A stretch of DNA of 64,000 bases from Arthrobotrys musiformis (Eukaryota; Ascomycota; Orbiliomycetes; Orbiliales; Orbiliaceae): positions 62,001 through 126,000 of the forward strand of contig JAVHJL010000008.1 in assembly GCA_036971715.1 (NCBI GenBank). The letters are read 5' to 3'. Made by a program: the position numbers and the translations under genes. The notes beneath the pieces are model-generated. The model saw only the letters and a list, made by a program, of their open reading frames with translations, was not told the origin of the DNA and made no database searches. Shown here piece after piece: positions 1-12,464 of the stretch. The number at the start of each line of letters is the position of its first letter. Within the stretch, counting starts at the first letter, position 1.

Positions 1-294
1 CAAGAGCAAAAACTGGCTTTGGGGACGCTTTGAGGCCCAGCAGCATGGGCAAACACGCAGGCTAGCGTTGCGGCTAAGACAGAACGGTACAAGCGTGCTG
101 GCCTTGGGATGAGGTTCTTTGGGCGAATCACCAACTGGGGTTCTGCTCGCTTGCCAATCCGTGCACGGTTCTTTCTTGACTTGCTGGGGTCTTCGTATTC
201 GGTAAAGATTCTTTCTTCGGCCTCGACAGGGGGTTCACTCGGGCTAACGTTTTCTTTCTCTAGCCCCTCTTGGTCCGCGACAAAATGATGGCTG
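1..294 (-). CDS. possible partial exon running off the left edge
   Basis: On the minus strand one frame stays open from about position 294 to the window edge, some 95 codons. The product is acidic near its start (SEPPVEAEERIFTEYEDP), then basic (SKSRKNRARIGKR), then hydrophobic (RLYRSVLAATLACVFAHAAG), which could be a membrane segment. There is no start codon in frame: a TGA lies just upstream, so the 5' end would be a splice acceptor, perhaps the CAG at about 293-295. I could not join it in phase to the only nearby ATG exon candidate. No family is recognised. It could be chance, but the composition looks protein-like. Confidence 0.33.
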
Positions 295-3200
295 TCACTT
301 CATTTCGCTCAAAGGCGAGAATCGAACGATTGTCGAGCTTTCTCACGTGGTGAGCTCCAGCAAATCAGTTTCAAGCGGTATGATTTCGTGGACATATCTA
401 TATTGGATCGTGATATAGCTCACCTCCCGTACTGGTATTTCGAGAAGCTGAAAATTAGGTCACGGCTATAACGTGCTAATACACGGTATATGAGTGTCAA
501 TGGCATAGTCAAAATGTCACAGGTCAAAAAAGAACATATCCAACAGCACAGATTTTGAGATATATAACCAGGTAGAAAGAGTGCAATAATGATCTCATGA
601 TTTATCGCACAAACTTCAGCCGGGTTTCCTGAACTGCATGTTGTATGGTTACAGCGTTTCACGATTTTCCCGCAAGCTGGGCGCCATAAGTCACTGGAAA
701 GTTTTGGCGAAAATGGAAGACACCATGCCGTTTGTTCGTAATCCCCACCGCTTCTTACATCAGAAACGTTAATTCGATACTCGTATTCACGAAAAAGAAC
801 AAACCCTGTGTGGTTGCAGATATTTGTACCACGGGCACATGCAGTTATTTCGTCTTCACACACCTGGTAATTTTTTTGTGTGTGTTCTTCCGGAACTTCT
901 AGAAGGTAGCACCGTCGACTGGGTCGAAGCCCGTGGGTCCTTCTTATTCTCCAGCATCGAGCGCACCACGCTGTGTGGGGAAACAAGACTACCTAGTACT
1001 TGTATCATCAATGTCCACTAGTTACAAACTTTTCGGCATGGTCAAATGGGAGTGTGGAGAATGCGGAGGTTCTGTGGCCGTGCCAGCCGGCCACCATTTC
1101 GGAGACCTTGCGCAACCATGATCATCATGAACATCCTCTCCCTTCTTCCTCTCATTCACCTTCTTTTTTCCCCTTTCTCCTTGCTTTACCACGGATAAAC
1201 TACCCCGAGAAATTCATAACACTGGGACTTGGGATGTGGCCATGTGGTCGATCTCCCCACACTCCACATTTTCGAATGAGTATTAAGATAGTGGTACATA
1301 TGCGACCGGATAAATTACTTACATTCAAACTGCAGCTCTAGCAGATTTTTTTTGATCAAAGAGTTGCATCTGGTTGGACTCGACTTTGATACATACTCTG
1401 CGGGGACATACATACTACAAACAATTTTTAATTTTCAAGATGCGAAGCTTGAGCTTGGACGCCACCTTCATGAAACAAAACTGCATCTTCCGTTCCTGAA
1501 GCTAGATTCAATTTGGGGGGTGATTTCGATACGGCCTCCCGCTATGACCTCAGTAAGCCTATCTGTGCATCGTCAATATCGATCTTGGCTGTAGTAAACT
1601 TCCTTGGTTCCGTTTACCAAGATTCTCAAGAACTCATTAAATTCGGTGTTTACCTAATTAACAGACGAATTAATGCTTGGTAATTTTCAGCACCAACGTG
1701 GGCAAATGCACATACCTGCATACGCATGAAGACAAAAAATGTCGACATTTTATCCGGATGGCGGCGCTTCCTACATAGATGCTGGATCAGTTGGCCCTGC
1801 TCCACCACACAGTAAACAACTTCGAGGTTAGGTCAGCTGGGTATTAATAAGGTCTTACTGGATCGACCGGCGAAAGCCTGCGAACCGATGGAAACGAACC
1901 ATAGTTCGCTATTGCATACGTGCATGCACCTTTTATTTCGGCCATATAACAAACGCTGTTGAAGCCGTCTTCGGAGGGACTCTGGCTGGTTCGAACTGCC
2001 AAACTCCCTACAACCGGCAAACATCCATCCAAACCAAGAAAATCGAACTATTCACCCCATATTCCGAACCAGGACCGAATAATATTGATAACACAGAAAT
2101 TATTAATTTATTAATATATCGCCATATCGTATCGTAATATCATGGGAACAGACACCGCAAAGCCGAAAAGGGAAACTCAGGCTAAAAACAGACTTTGCCC
2201 TTTTCAGCTTCTTTTGGCTCATTTACAATAATCTAAGGTCCCCGGATGTACCATTGGTAGATCAAATGTGGTATCGTACCTGCATAAATTCCGGACTGGT
2301 ACATCGGTATACCCTGCCTCTGATCACTGAAACGAGCTTCGCCTTTTTCTCGTTCTTTTCGGTTCGTTTAGTCCGGCTCCGGATTGAGTGAACGTGTGTG
2401 GTAGTATGGGACACCCTGGTAATTCTCTGTAGATATATGGAACTGTAATTTTTCAGGTCGAAGTGGTATGTTGGTCTGTCAGAATATATATGGGAGACGG
2501 CTCGGCTCAACTCAAGGTTAAGACCGGAGAGACTTTCGAACTCGCCCTCTCATGTAATCCAGCTACCATGCTGTGGTGGCTTTTAGGGAATATTGATAGA
2601 GTCTGGGTATTACCAAACAGGCCCATGTCCGTGATTTTGATAATATAATTATTTGCGTAACTAGATTGGTTGATATTGAGAATATATACCGTAGACCGAC
2701 TTGAAAATTTCTAGGACGAAAACCCCACCTCAAGGTAGCCTTTAATGTGCTTGAGACTCTCAGGTACTGATGCGAATTTCACGGGATCGATACTAACCGG
2801 AGTTGTGACTATTGTTTTTTTGACCTTTAGGTTTTCGCGGATCCGATGCTTGTGCTAGAGCGCGATCGAGCCTAAGTATGTATACGAAGAAAGTAAAGAC
2901 AGAAGTACTACATACTGATTTTGAGCTTAGAAGGCGTTTCTAGTTCTGGGACGGGATTCCGGAGGGTTATTTTGGGGGAAAGTCCGGTCCTCATGACAAG
3001 CTTCGAAGTTCTCATGCCAGAAGTGCCAATTAAACGCGATCGACCCACAACACACAGGCGAACGCCTTCAACAGTGGGTCGGCTATCAAAAATACCACAC
3101 GGGTCGACCGGGGACAAGAGGCTGCTGGGTGGCACCCATTAAATTGGTCTGGGCCGAAGATGGCATAAGTTGGATTCAAAGTCGCCTTTTGAATCCAAAT

Positions 3201-5034
3201 CTATCATCAGTCTCGAAATCTAGAATGTGCATTGAAAAATACCCCAAGATACCCGGGCCGGCCTGAAGCATCGCATGGGCGTTTTTGTTGCCTTTTGCGA
3301 ATTGAAATTGGAAACAGCCTCGTCCATTGAGAATCCGGATGAGCTTTAAGTCTAGGTTAAACCATGGCCATGTAGGCTCGAACTAGCTCACTTGATAGCT
3401 TAGAACGCGGGACCAGCTTAGAATGATTAATACATAAAAATTTAACACATGAAAATTGTGAGTGGCAAGTTGCACTCACGAGGCCTGATCCTTCGTACTG
3501 TTTGAGTCGCTGTCCCAGAAAATAGTCGAGTTCAATTTGACAGTTGGGTGGTTCGTCAGCGTTAGAGATCCATGGATCCGTGGACGGTGGTAAGGTTTGG
3601 AGAAAGAAGATGGAAAATGTTACATAACAGGTAATTGATTCTGAGCCGATAGGGGGCCCATGATCTCGATACCCGCACAGCTAATTAAGCCGTCCGTAAC
3701 CAAGGCCCCTGCTTCTGAGCTACTTCCAAAACTTCCTTGAAATATCACAGGAGAAATTCTAAAGCTATCTATATATATAAACGCATGAAGGATCAAAAGC
3801 ATAAAGCTTTGTGTTATTAAATTTGGATGCTTGGTCGGGGAAGGGGTGAGCTTCGTATCTGTTCTAATGATCAGTAGGCCAAGCGCAAGTTCCTTCCTGT
3901 AAATATGATTTCAATTCGAATTTGTCTACCTTGGAAGCACTAATTATTGGGGGCTCGCCAATTGGTAACTAAGACCAAGGTTTGTGGCCATTTAGCGGTT
4001 TACTACGTAGCCATTCAAAGAATGCTACTGGCGTAGTTCACGAGAGACAAAATGTGAATAGTACTTATGATTTATGGAAAGAGACCCCAGGTTCTAGAAT
4101 TTTCCTCATGGTTCCAGCGACCGTTATTGCTGAGTAAAAATATTACCATCATGCAAATTTCTTGTCTAGCCTCGTTGTCGGCATGTCTTTTGTGCGTGTT
4201 CCATTTGGGCTCCTGAAGATAGCTATACACAGGTCCTGGTACTGTATACCCTGACTATGGTTGTGGGATCGGAAACAAAGTTGTGGTTTATCACATATTG
4301 CAAGCGAGGATCAGGCGACTTCCCTATGAAAGGTATTTACTTGATCTGAATTGTTGTCTCATATGCAGCCAGCATGCGTTGGAGACGAAGTAAATTGCGA
4401 GTTGAGAGAAAGTTAGTTAGTAAGTAATGTAAATGATTACCCAAGCAATTCTGCATACAATCCTTGAAAAGCGAAGTAGCGGCTACGCGAAGTATATGTA
4501 TACGATACAAGGCGGCCAGCCAAAATACAGCCTCGAATCTGGTGCCGTGTATGTTTCGGCGCTATGAAGCGGTGCGTGCGCGCGTGTGGTATGCAAACCA
4601 GTCCTTTTCCAGTTAGGAAACGTAAAACCACTCTCTTGGTAAGGTTCTGTAATGTGCGGCTGCCACATGTTTTTATCTTCCCATTGGCTGTGAATTTCTT
4701 GTGTCACATTGGAGCTAGGAGTGATGTCTAAGCCAAGACCGGGGTTTCTAGTGATCTCACAGTATTGGTACCTATTAATACTCATCCTACTCCCATGCAA
4801 TTCATCTTTAGATCTCTCCACGGATCCAGAACTTCCGTCCCGGAAAACCAATAACGGGGAAATCTGAGCATCTTTTCCCTACGACGAACGCTCGAACGAA
4901 TTTGGAGCCCAAACCGACGAATCTCCGAGCCTGATGAGGGTTGCATATCAGTTCAACTACAAACTTACGTACTTCTAAGGGGGGAAGGAGATGTCTAGAG
5001 ACGAAAATCAACTCCTGAGCGGCAATACATCGGC
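295..5034. other. gene-poor stretch, no supported gene
   Basis: About 4.7 kb with only short overlapping frames on both strands that lack domain-like sequence, consistent start context or splice signals. Some short AT-rich patches occur, for instance near 2080-2120. Nothing recognisable as an RNA gene or transposon was seen. Confidence 0.5.
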
Positions 5035-6665
5035 ATGGCAGAATCTACGGCAGGAGATGATTCAAATCTCGGAGTGCTGACGGTAGTGACAGCTGTTGTG
5101 TCGATGGTATTATGTACGACAGGCGTGATCGCTCGACTATTCACACGGATAAAGGATGCAAATCAACAACTATATCTTGAAGACTGGATCTTGGTCGGAC
5201 CGGCATATGTATGTCCATATCATGCTCTAAAATCCCTCTCTTATTGCCCTCCAAAGCAGGGACCTGCGCAGTTACCACTGGATTCTATAATTTACAATGA
5301 TTTAATATCTATCTATAGATCTGCACCATGGGAATAGCATGTACGATGATTGCTGCGACGACCTACAAACTGGGATCACACGTTGATCCTATAGTAGATC
5401 AAGACGATATGGTCAAATTAATGAAGGTACATTACCTTTCACCAGTTAATTATCCCTTTAAATTCGGGTAGAAATAGTGTTTGCTGATCCAAATCTATTT
5501 TTCGTTGATAAAAGACGTTATGTGAGCAGTAACCGGACTAGGAGATCCCATTGTATGACTTCAAAATACTAATATCGCCAAACTATCAGATGCCCTTCAA
5601 ATAGCGCTATTGATTGCTCTAGGCGCCATCCGTGCCTCCCTTCTTCTCTTCATTAGACGGCTATCAAAGACCTCATCCAAACCTATTTATATAATTACCT
5701 CAATTTTAGTCCATATCAGCATGATCCATATAACTGTGGCAATATTCTCGTCAATATTTCGATGCAACCCTATCAGCACCCTCTGGACTCCCGGTTCTGT
5801 AACGTACACTTGTACGAGTATCGTGGCTGTCTATTTGCTTGTGACAGTAGGGCTAGCGATCGATGCTCTAATGTTCTTGCTGCCGGCGATCTTGGTCGTC
5901 AGTTTGCATATTACCAAAAAGAAGAAACTTCAAAGCCTTGTTATGTTTGCACTAGGTGGTGGGTAAGTTACGAATTCCCTCTTCTGCTGCCGAAATAGAC
6001 GATGGCCGATTTATAATTTATTCGCTTGAATAGCGGTTGCATTATTGAAGCATTGCGGTTCGGCCAAATGCAAGAAGCGAAGACCAGCTCCGACCCAACT
6101 TGTGAGTATAAGCCAACTACATCAATCCTCAATATCGTATGTGTGACTCAAGCTCTGACACATTTTCAAACGTCCAGATAACTCTGGAAAAATAGTGATA
6201 TTTTTGTTTCTCCAAGTCGTTCTAGGGATGCTCTGTTGTTTCGCACCGTCAATAAAGGCATTTGGGGCTAGAGTTGTCAGTGCGAGATTCAAAAGCGAGA
6301 GCTTCGGATCTTACTCTGACAACATAGGTGCGAATGTTGGCCGTGAAACTGGTAATACAGCATATCTTCATGATAATATTGAAAGTGGAGATGTCTCGGT
6401 ATTTGGGGGGTCTTCACCGCCATCGCAGTGGCCAAGGGGATACTCGGCGGAGAATATAGAAATGGATGCGCAAAATAGCGGGAATGGAGCGGCCGTGGGG
6501 GAGCGAATCATGGATCTAAAGGAAGTCCTGAAGCTGGGGAATGAGCAAACAAGCTGGTTATCCACCGTCCCAGTGGGCCAGGCCTCTCCCGATTTGAGGA
6601 GTAATAGTAGCCAAACTTATGAAGAGTTTAGCGCGAAACCGATGGAATGGGGGAGGCAGTTGTAA
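5035..6665 (+). CDS. SAT4-type fungal rhodopsin-domain integral membrane protein
   Basis: Predicted 405-residue plasma-membrane protein of the fungal rhodopsin/SAT4 family, whose molecular function is mostly unknown. Exons by splice signals and phase: 5035-5208, 5319-5426, 5515-5521, 5590-5962, 6034-6101 and 6178-6665. Helix-like segments are VVTAVVSMVLCTTGVIARLF near the N-terminus, ILVGPAYICTMGIACTMIA, IALLIALGAIRASLLLFIRR, an IITSILVHISMIHITVAIF helix, a VYLLVTVGLAIDALMFLLPA helix, and IVIFLFLQVVLGMLCCFAPS. The acidic-aromatic LEDW before helix two and the Arg after RASLLLFIRR fit the family. The last 110 or so residues form a polar Ser/Asn/Gly-rich cytoplasmic tail, as is usual here. The third exon is only seven bases, needed to keep frame between the second and fourth exons; it yields KTLYALQIALL across the junctions. 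Start ATG is the first in frame. Confidence 0.85.
5515..5521 (+). other. 7-nt micro-exon of the SAT4-type gene
   Basis: The exon ending at 5426 closes a codon (phase 0), while the open frame starting at 5590 needs one base from upstream. A direct join gives a stop within five codons. The seven bases ACGTTAT, after a Y-poor AAAG acceptor and before the strong donor GTGAGC, restore the frame exactly and add T, L and a shared Y. This is inferred from phase only; transcripts would settle it. Confidence 0.6.
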
Positions 6666-9421
6666 ACATGATTGATAGGTTATGAGTTACGATTATAAGG
6701 GCGTCGATAAGGTCTGGATTTACGGGAGTTGCTTGGGTTCTACCGGCTGGTATCTTCTTTTATCTCTTCTAATTATTTGATCTTCATATGTAGCCAAGTC
6801 AAGTCAAGCGTGCAGACGCATTATCTAGAATATAGAGGGGAATGGTATCATAGCCCTCTTCATTGATCATCGATTATCGATTGATCTATTGAGCAAATCA
6901 ATTTTCAACGCCTCACACTCACTCCCTGCTTTTGAAATTTATAAATTCCATTACTAGCTGCCGTATCCCCGAAACATCTAAAGTTTCGCAGAATTTCGTG
7001 AAGGCTATGACTTAGAAAGAGCAAGGATTGGCTTAAGGATATAGGCCCCTTACCTGCGATGGCTACAGCGAAGTTTTGCCTGTTCCGGACGTCCCGAAGA
7101 AAGGAAGGAAATGGAAGAAAGCTCTCCCGTTAGGTGCTCACTAGTCTGAAGATTTTCGGTTACCGAATATATCCTTCCCAAAGCCATGGTTTCGGAGCTA
7201 GAGACATATGCCCTACGCAATGCTTCCATGGAATCGAAGAACAAAGCTTGGCTACAGCCGAACCGAACCGGAGGTACCAGTGAGTTTCTTGCTGTGTATG
7301 CATATACGCATGTTATATTCCTGCTAAATACCTTATCAAAGAGGTATCTCCCATGTGAGGGGAATAACTGATTTTTAGGTAAGGTAAAACAAGGAGAATA
7401 TTCTAGCCTAAGACGGAAGAACCCGTCTTCTCAATCCCCGATTCCACCATCCCTGCCGATGCCCATAGCGTCGCAAGCCCTTCCCCTCTTCAGAATTTTC
7501 TTCCTTTGCCCCGGATTTAGTAGGATCTATTTTCGAAATCTCAGGGCCGTACTGCGACCTGGCACAAAATAAGCTGGCACTAGCCAGTAGTCTAGATGTA
7601 GACGTGCGCTATGGCAAAGGCAACTATGGTGCCACCGATAGCTGTTTGGAAATCTACAATATAATAATACCTAAACGAGGACGACTAAACCATAGGCCGC
7701 AGCGTCGACTCATTTGCCGAGTAGGCGGGCGTGAATGCGTCGCCGTTCATAGTCTGTGACCTCGAGTTAGGGCTGAAAGGGCCGTGACATCTACATTTGG
7801 CGCCTCCAACACATATTGAGGTCAACTTGCTGTAAACGGTAAAATAGAAATAACAAACGATAGGTTGAAGGAGCTAGGAGCTATGCTCTAAGAACCCCCA
7901 TGAATGGATTTGGAAAGAAATTGACTTATGCTTATAATCGTGGGGTTCTGAAGCCTGAGAATATCGTATCGCGCGGCCGGGGAGGTGAATTTTGTGAACT
8001 ATATATTATGGTGGGATGAGAGTCTTTAATACTATTCGGGCGCTGTTTCTCGGCACGAACTATCCGGAGGATGGCATTCTCAATCCCTGCCTATCTTTTT
8101 GCTATATTTTTAAAAGCCAGCATTCATATGGGTATTACCAACCGGGCAAGGCTAGTAATACCTCTGTTGACGAGAAAAGCATAAAAAGGTTGGACTAGAA
8201 GTTCTGAGCTAGCTCGGCCTCGCCCTATCCGACATTATGTAATGTAGATGTGTTGACCGAGTGTTGCAAGCTGACATAATCCGTTCTGGTGTCACCTACT
8301 CATTTTGGTACCGCCCCGTTGTCAGAAATTTATTGACCTTCCGGCCAATGGGGATGGTATTTCTCCCCACGCACGCCGTCCGCAATAAAATCCAGCATCC
8401 AGCATAAACCCCGAAGTTTTATCCTCATCCTTGGCTTTGGGGTTTTTCGTGAATGTTGACGGTTGCCTAGCATTTCTCACGCGAGGCCGGTATCGCAGGA
8501 TCGACCTCCTAGGAATCTTCAAAGTTTAAGGTTTTGACATACATGGATCTGCATTGAATTCGAAGGATATTGATGCTGTTGTCCGATTATCACAAGTCTC
8601 AACATGCAAACAACCCTCCTGCAGAGCTAAGCGAATGATGAATCCCCGGTAATGCCAATGGGGTAATCCAATCAAGTTCATCAATCGAGGGCATGCACAA
8701 CAGTCGCCGCGGAGTCTGCAACCCCCGTGGTACTACCCTTGGCGACTGCTTTGAGGTACCTGCAGATCAAACCTAGGCAGGTCTTTGTTAACCTTATATT
8801 CACTGCACGTGGGGTCCTCTGCCTTCTTCTAGAATTTTTTTTTGTAACAGGGAGAGAGATGAGTACGCTCTGAGGGTGAGATTAGATTTGATCTTCGCGG
8901 AATGTGTTCGAATCGGGCAGCTGTTTAGTCCGTTTGATAATTGAATGATATGACCGTCGGGGTAGCTTATAAACCCGCATAAACGACCCATGGTAACTCA
9001 GTATATATTCGAGGCGGGTTGATGTTTACCGATCATGGCGTGTGCATATGGTCTGAACCTCGGAAAATCTCAGTTGTGGGGGCTTTATTATAAACAGTTT
9101 TTCCAGGGGCTTGATCAACCTCGATTCAGCGGGTCGGATCGAGTGGGATGTTCGCAAGGCATCTACTCAACTGCAAAAAAAAACTCGCGATTTATGCATA
9201 AGAATCCTGCAAGGGTATCTTTTTAGGTAGGTGGGTTGATCTCGGCGGCAGTTGTATATTCTTCTCGAGGAAAATGAACCGATGAGCTTTTTTCTTTCTG
9301 TTGTTGTAAAATGTTACATATATGGACTCTTTTCGAAGCTTTATATTGAACGAATGATTAGATTGGTTGCTCCACCTCATTTTCCAAATATATCTCTTAC
9401 AATAAGCCACCGCCATTCAAA
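6666..9421. other. intergenic, no supported gene
   Basis: About 2.75 kb with only short unrelated frames. AT-rich patches occur, including one just before the phytase start (around 9300-9395) with TATA-like words (ACATATATGG, AAATATATC). I see no gene, RNA or mobile element. Confidence 0.5.
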
Positions 9422-11925
9422 ATGAGACCATCGCGGTATCTCACGGGTGCGGCCCTCCACGCTCTTCTCTGTCTCCCCTATGCTAGTCCCGCCGCAGCGG
9501 AGAAGTTCGAAGTAACGCTGCCTATCGACGGGCGTACCTCGCTCATTGAGTCGGATACAGCGGCGGTATACTACCCCGACAGCAAAAAGTCGTCACCGTT
9601 CTTCATCGGCAACGACGGATCAGCCGAAGGCGGGTTCAAAGTATGGGAAATATACGGCCCGCAGGGTTCGCCGAAGGAGGTTGGGGAGTATAAAACCGGT
9701 CGGACGAAGCTGGTGGAGATCCTATATGACGACGCAGGGGACCTGTTGGTTACGTTGTCGATGTCTGATGGATTAATTCGGGTTTTTGAACTCGGGAAAG
9801 ATGGGGTTGTGGGCGACGCAAAAGGGCAGAAGCTGGTTAGAGGTGACTTTTCAGCGATCTGTGGGTTGAAGAGTGCCGAAGGGGGCTATGTTTACGTCTT
9901 GGGGAAAAGATGGGGGTATAAATTCCTCATTAGGGAGAAATTGAGTAAAGGAAGGAAGGTGAAGGCCGTGGAGATTGTTGAGGTTTGTATTGGTTGTTTG
10001 TTTTCCTTTCCTTTCAGAGAATTGTGCTTACATGGTTAATGAGGTAAATGCAGACGCAGGAATTTGGTATCCCCATCGAGCCGAACTCGTGTACGGTTTC
10101 TCCAGATGGGAGGGTATTTTTCGCAGGTGATAACGGGAAGCTATTCTCCTTCTTAGCTGTTGAGGAAACCGCCCCACCAAAAGTAGTAGAAGTCGGTGAG
10201 CCAGCCGGCGGCGATGAAATCAAGGGTCTTAAGATCTATCATGGGAAGAAGGATACGTACCTCTTCGTCGGGTTGGAAGACGGTATCGAAGTATTTGATA
10301 TTAAAAAATTGGGCAGTTCTCTAGGGACCATCAAATTTGCAGATGGAGACCTTGAACTCAATGACTTTGCGATATACCAGCGAGGATCCAAATCCCACTC
10401 GGACGGAACGCTGATCTATGCTGGCGAAAACGACGATGGCGCATTTTTCGGGGCTAGTTCATTGTCTCCACTGTTCGAGTCTTCTAAATTGAAGGTGAAC
10501 ACAAAGTATGACCCCAGGGACTGTGCTCCTAAGGGCCACTCAAAACCGAAGAAGTGCGCCGCGCTTTCTGATTGCAATGGATATGGATACTGTCCTAACG
10601 ATAAGAAAGCCGGCACATGCGACTGTTTCCCTGGATTTGCGGGAAAGACATGTAATAAGATTACTTGCTCGGATAACTGCACTTCCTCCTCGCACGGTAA
10701 ATGTACCGGCCCGAATACCTGTACATGCGTTTCCCCCTGGACTGGTGATAAATGCGCGACTTTGGCGGTCCCGGCTAAATATGAGACCGAAGAAAGTGGT
10801 GGAGCTGACGGAGACGATCCAGCGATTTGGATTCATCCCACTGATAAATCGAAGTCGAGGATCATTACAACGGTTAAGAGTGAGGTTGGGAGCGGACTGG
10901 GCGTTTATGACTTAAGGGGAAAGAGAATTGGGGGTGTTAGTGGTGGAGAGCCAAACAATGTGGATGTCTTATACGGATTTGATTTGGCGGGGAGGAAGGT
11001 GGACCTAGCAGTTGCTGGTTGCAGAGCCGATGACACTATCTGGTACGCGCATACCTCAATCACCGTATAGTGTCTTGGTCGGTCAAAGATTTGAAGATTG
11101 CAGTGCTGACGAAGTTTATATGATAGTATCTATGAGATCACATCAACTGGAGAACTGGTCGATGTCCCCGGCGGTGTCCAACCACTCCCCACCGCCGTCA
11201 AAGACCTCGAGAAAAAATTCAAAGTCTACGGCTCCTGTGTTTACCATTCCCCGAAGACCGGGCACTACCACATCTTCATTAACTCCAAATCCTCCCTTTA
11301 TCTCCAATTCCAGCTATCCACAACTTCAGACGGGAAACTGAACACGACATTAGTTCGACACTTCTACGCAGGGAATAGGGGACAAGTGGAAGGTTGCGTA
11401 ATCGACGATCCAAATTCTAGGCTATTCCTGGGCGAAGAACCATACGGACTCTGGAGTTACCCGGCCGAACCGGATGAACCTGCTGTAGGAACTCTAGTCG
11501 ATAACACAGTAGTCGACGGCGGAAAACTCCATGCCGATGTAGAGGGGGTTACTTTGGTCTACGGGAAAACCAAGCAGGAAGGATACATAGTCGTGTCATG
11601 CCAGGGGTACAGCGAATACAACATCTACCAACGCTATCCACCACATGCGTACGTAATGTCGTTTACGATCCCAAACAACGATGAACGAGGGGTGGATAGG
11701 GTGACGAATACAGACGGGATTACAGCCGTTGGAACAGGATTGGGGAGCGAATGGCCGTATGGGATTGTAGTTGTGCATGATGATGTTAACGAGGCTGCAG
11801 GTGGGGGTGTCAGAAGCGATGCGACGTTCAAGATTTTGGGACTGAAAGATATTTTGGGGGCCAAAGTTGTAGAGAAATTGGGTCTCTTGAAAGGGGTGGA
11901 CGAGGAGTGGGATCCCCACAACTGA
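9422..11925 (+). CDS. secreted two-lobed beta-propeller phytase (3-phytase type) with EGF-like insert
   Basis: Predicted 782-residue secreted enzyme; the family hydrolyses phosphate from myo-inositol hexakisphosphate in a calcium-dependent way. Exons: 9422-9982, 10054-11042, 11127-11925, in phase throughout. Residues 1 to about 26 form a signal peptide (LTGAALHALLCLPYASPAAA). Residues about 27-340 make a first, divergent propeller lobe. About 344-421 is Cys-rich and EGF-like (CNGYGYC, GTCDCFPGFAGKTC, GPNTCTCVSPWTGDKC). From about 425 comes the second lobe, with the family motif DDPAIWIHP at about 441-449, then NNVDVLYGF and CRADDTI at the second splice junction, and GQVEGCVIDD and LFLGEEPYGLW later. 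The GEEP and DDPAIW elements are those of the catalytic propeller, so activity most likely resides in the C-terminal lobe. A divergent non-catalytic N-terminal propeller plus a catalytic one is known in this family. A fully extracellular role in phosphate scavenging is inferred. Confidence 0.87.
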
Positions 11926-12464
11926 ATTTTATATACATAATCGTGGACAATATTGTATGTGTACAACAGGCCTATCTATTGTGGTCGTAAATAAACAATT
12001 TGGCCCTGAATATCGTCACATGACCAGCAGATCTTCCTCGTTCCAGCTCTACTTGCACGGAGAGGGACAGCCCACTCGGTAACGACGAGAGCTAATAGTT
12101 GGGATCGGCGGGAATGATCACGAAAATACCACTTTGCTTGATGGTCCCACCGGGAATTGCGCGAATAAATATATCTTTATTCAGAATTTTGGGGGTGGAT
12201 TTTTGTGTCCTTCTGCGAACCGTATAAATAGGACCCACTTCCTTCCTAACCTATAGGTTCCTTTACCCATCCCACACCTCCTCAATACTCTCTATCTACT
12301 TCTTTAAATACTCAGGGCCGTTACCTGACTACTAGTATACTTAGTTTAACTATTCGAATGTTCATGTAAGACGCTACCCACCTAGCTATACCATACCGGG
12401 CACCCCGTCTCGATTTGCTTTGGCCGAACTAACGTATTGCTAGTATTATATTGTACTATTCGCG
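11926..12464. other. intergenic with promoter-like sequence
   Basis: No coding frame. The right half holds a TATA-like box followed by a pyrimidine-rich stretch (CCTTTACCCATCCCACACC, then CTCTCTATCTACTTC), a typical fungal promoter arrangement, ahead of the decayed peptidase gene. Confidence 0.45.
12223..12230 (+). promoter_or_regulatory. TATA-like box upstream of decayed peptidase gene
   Basis: TATAAATA, about 235 bp before the candidate ATG at 12465 and just before a CT-rich tract. Position and context fit a core promoter; the downstream gene appears broken. Confidence 0.4.

Noticed and set aside
420..986. 188-codon minus-strand frame
   Set aside because: Cys/Arg-rich with no coherent domain; its first ATG region lies over an unrelated plus frame and nothing supports expression.
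1970..2010. GGTTCGAACTGCC and a similar GGTTCGAACACC near 56208, like the internal promoter B box of tRNA genes
   Set aside because: No cloverleaf could be drawn around either; acceptor and anticodon stems are absent.
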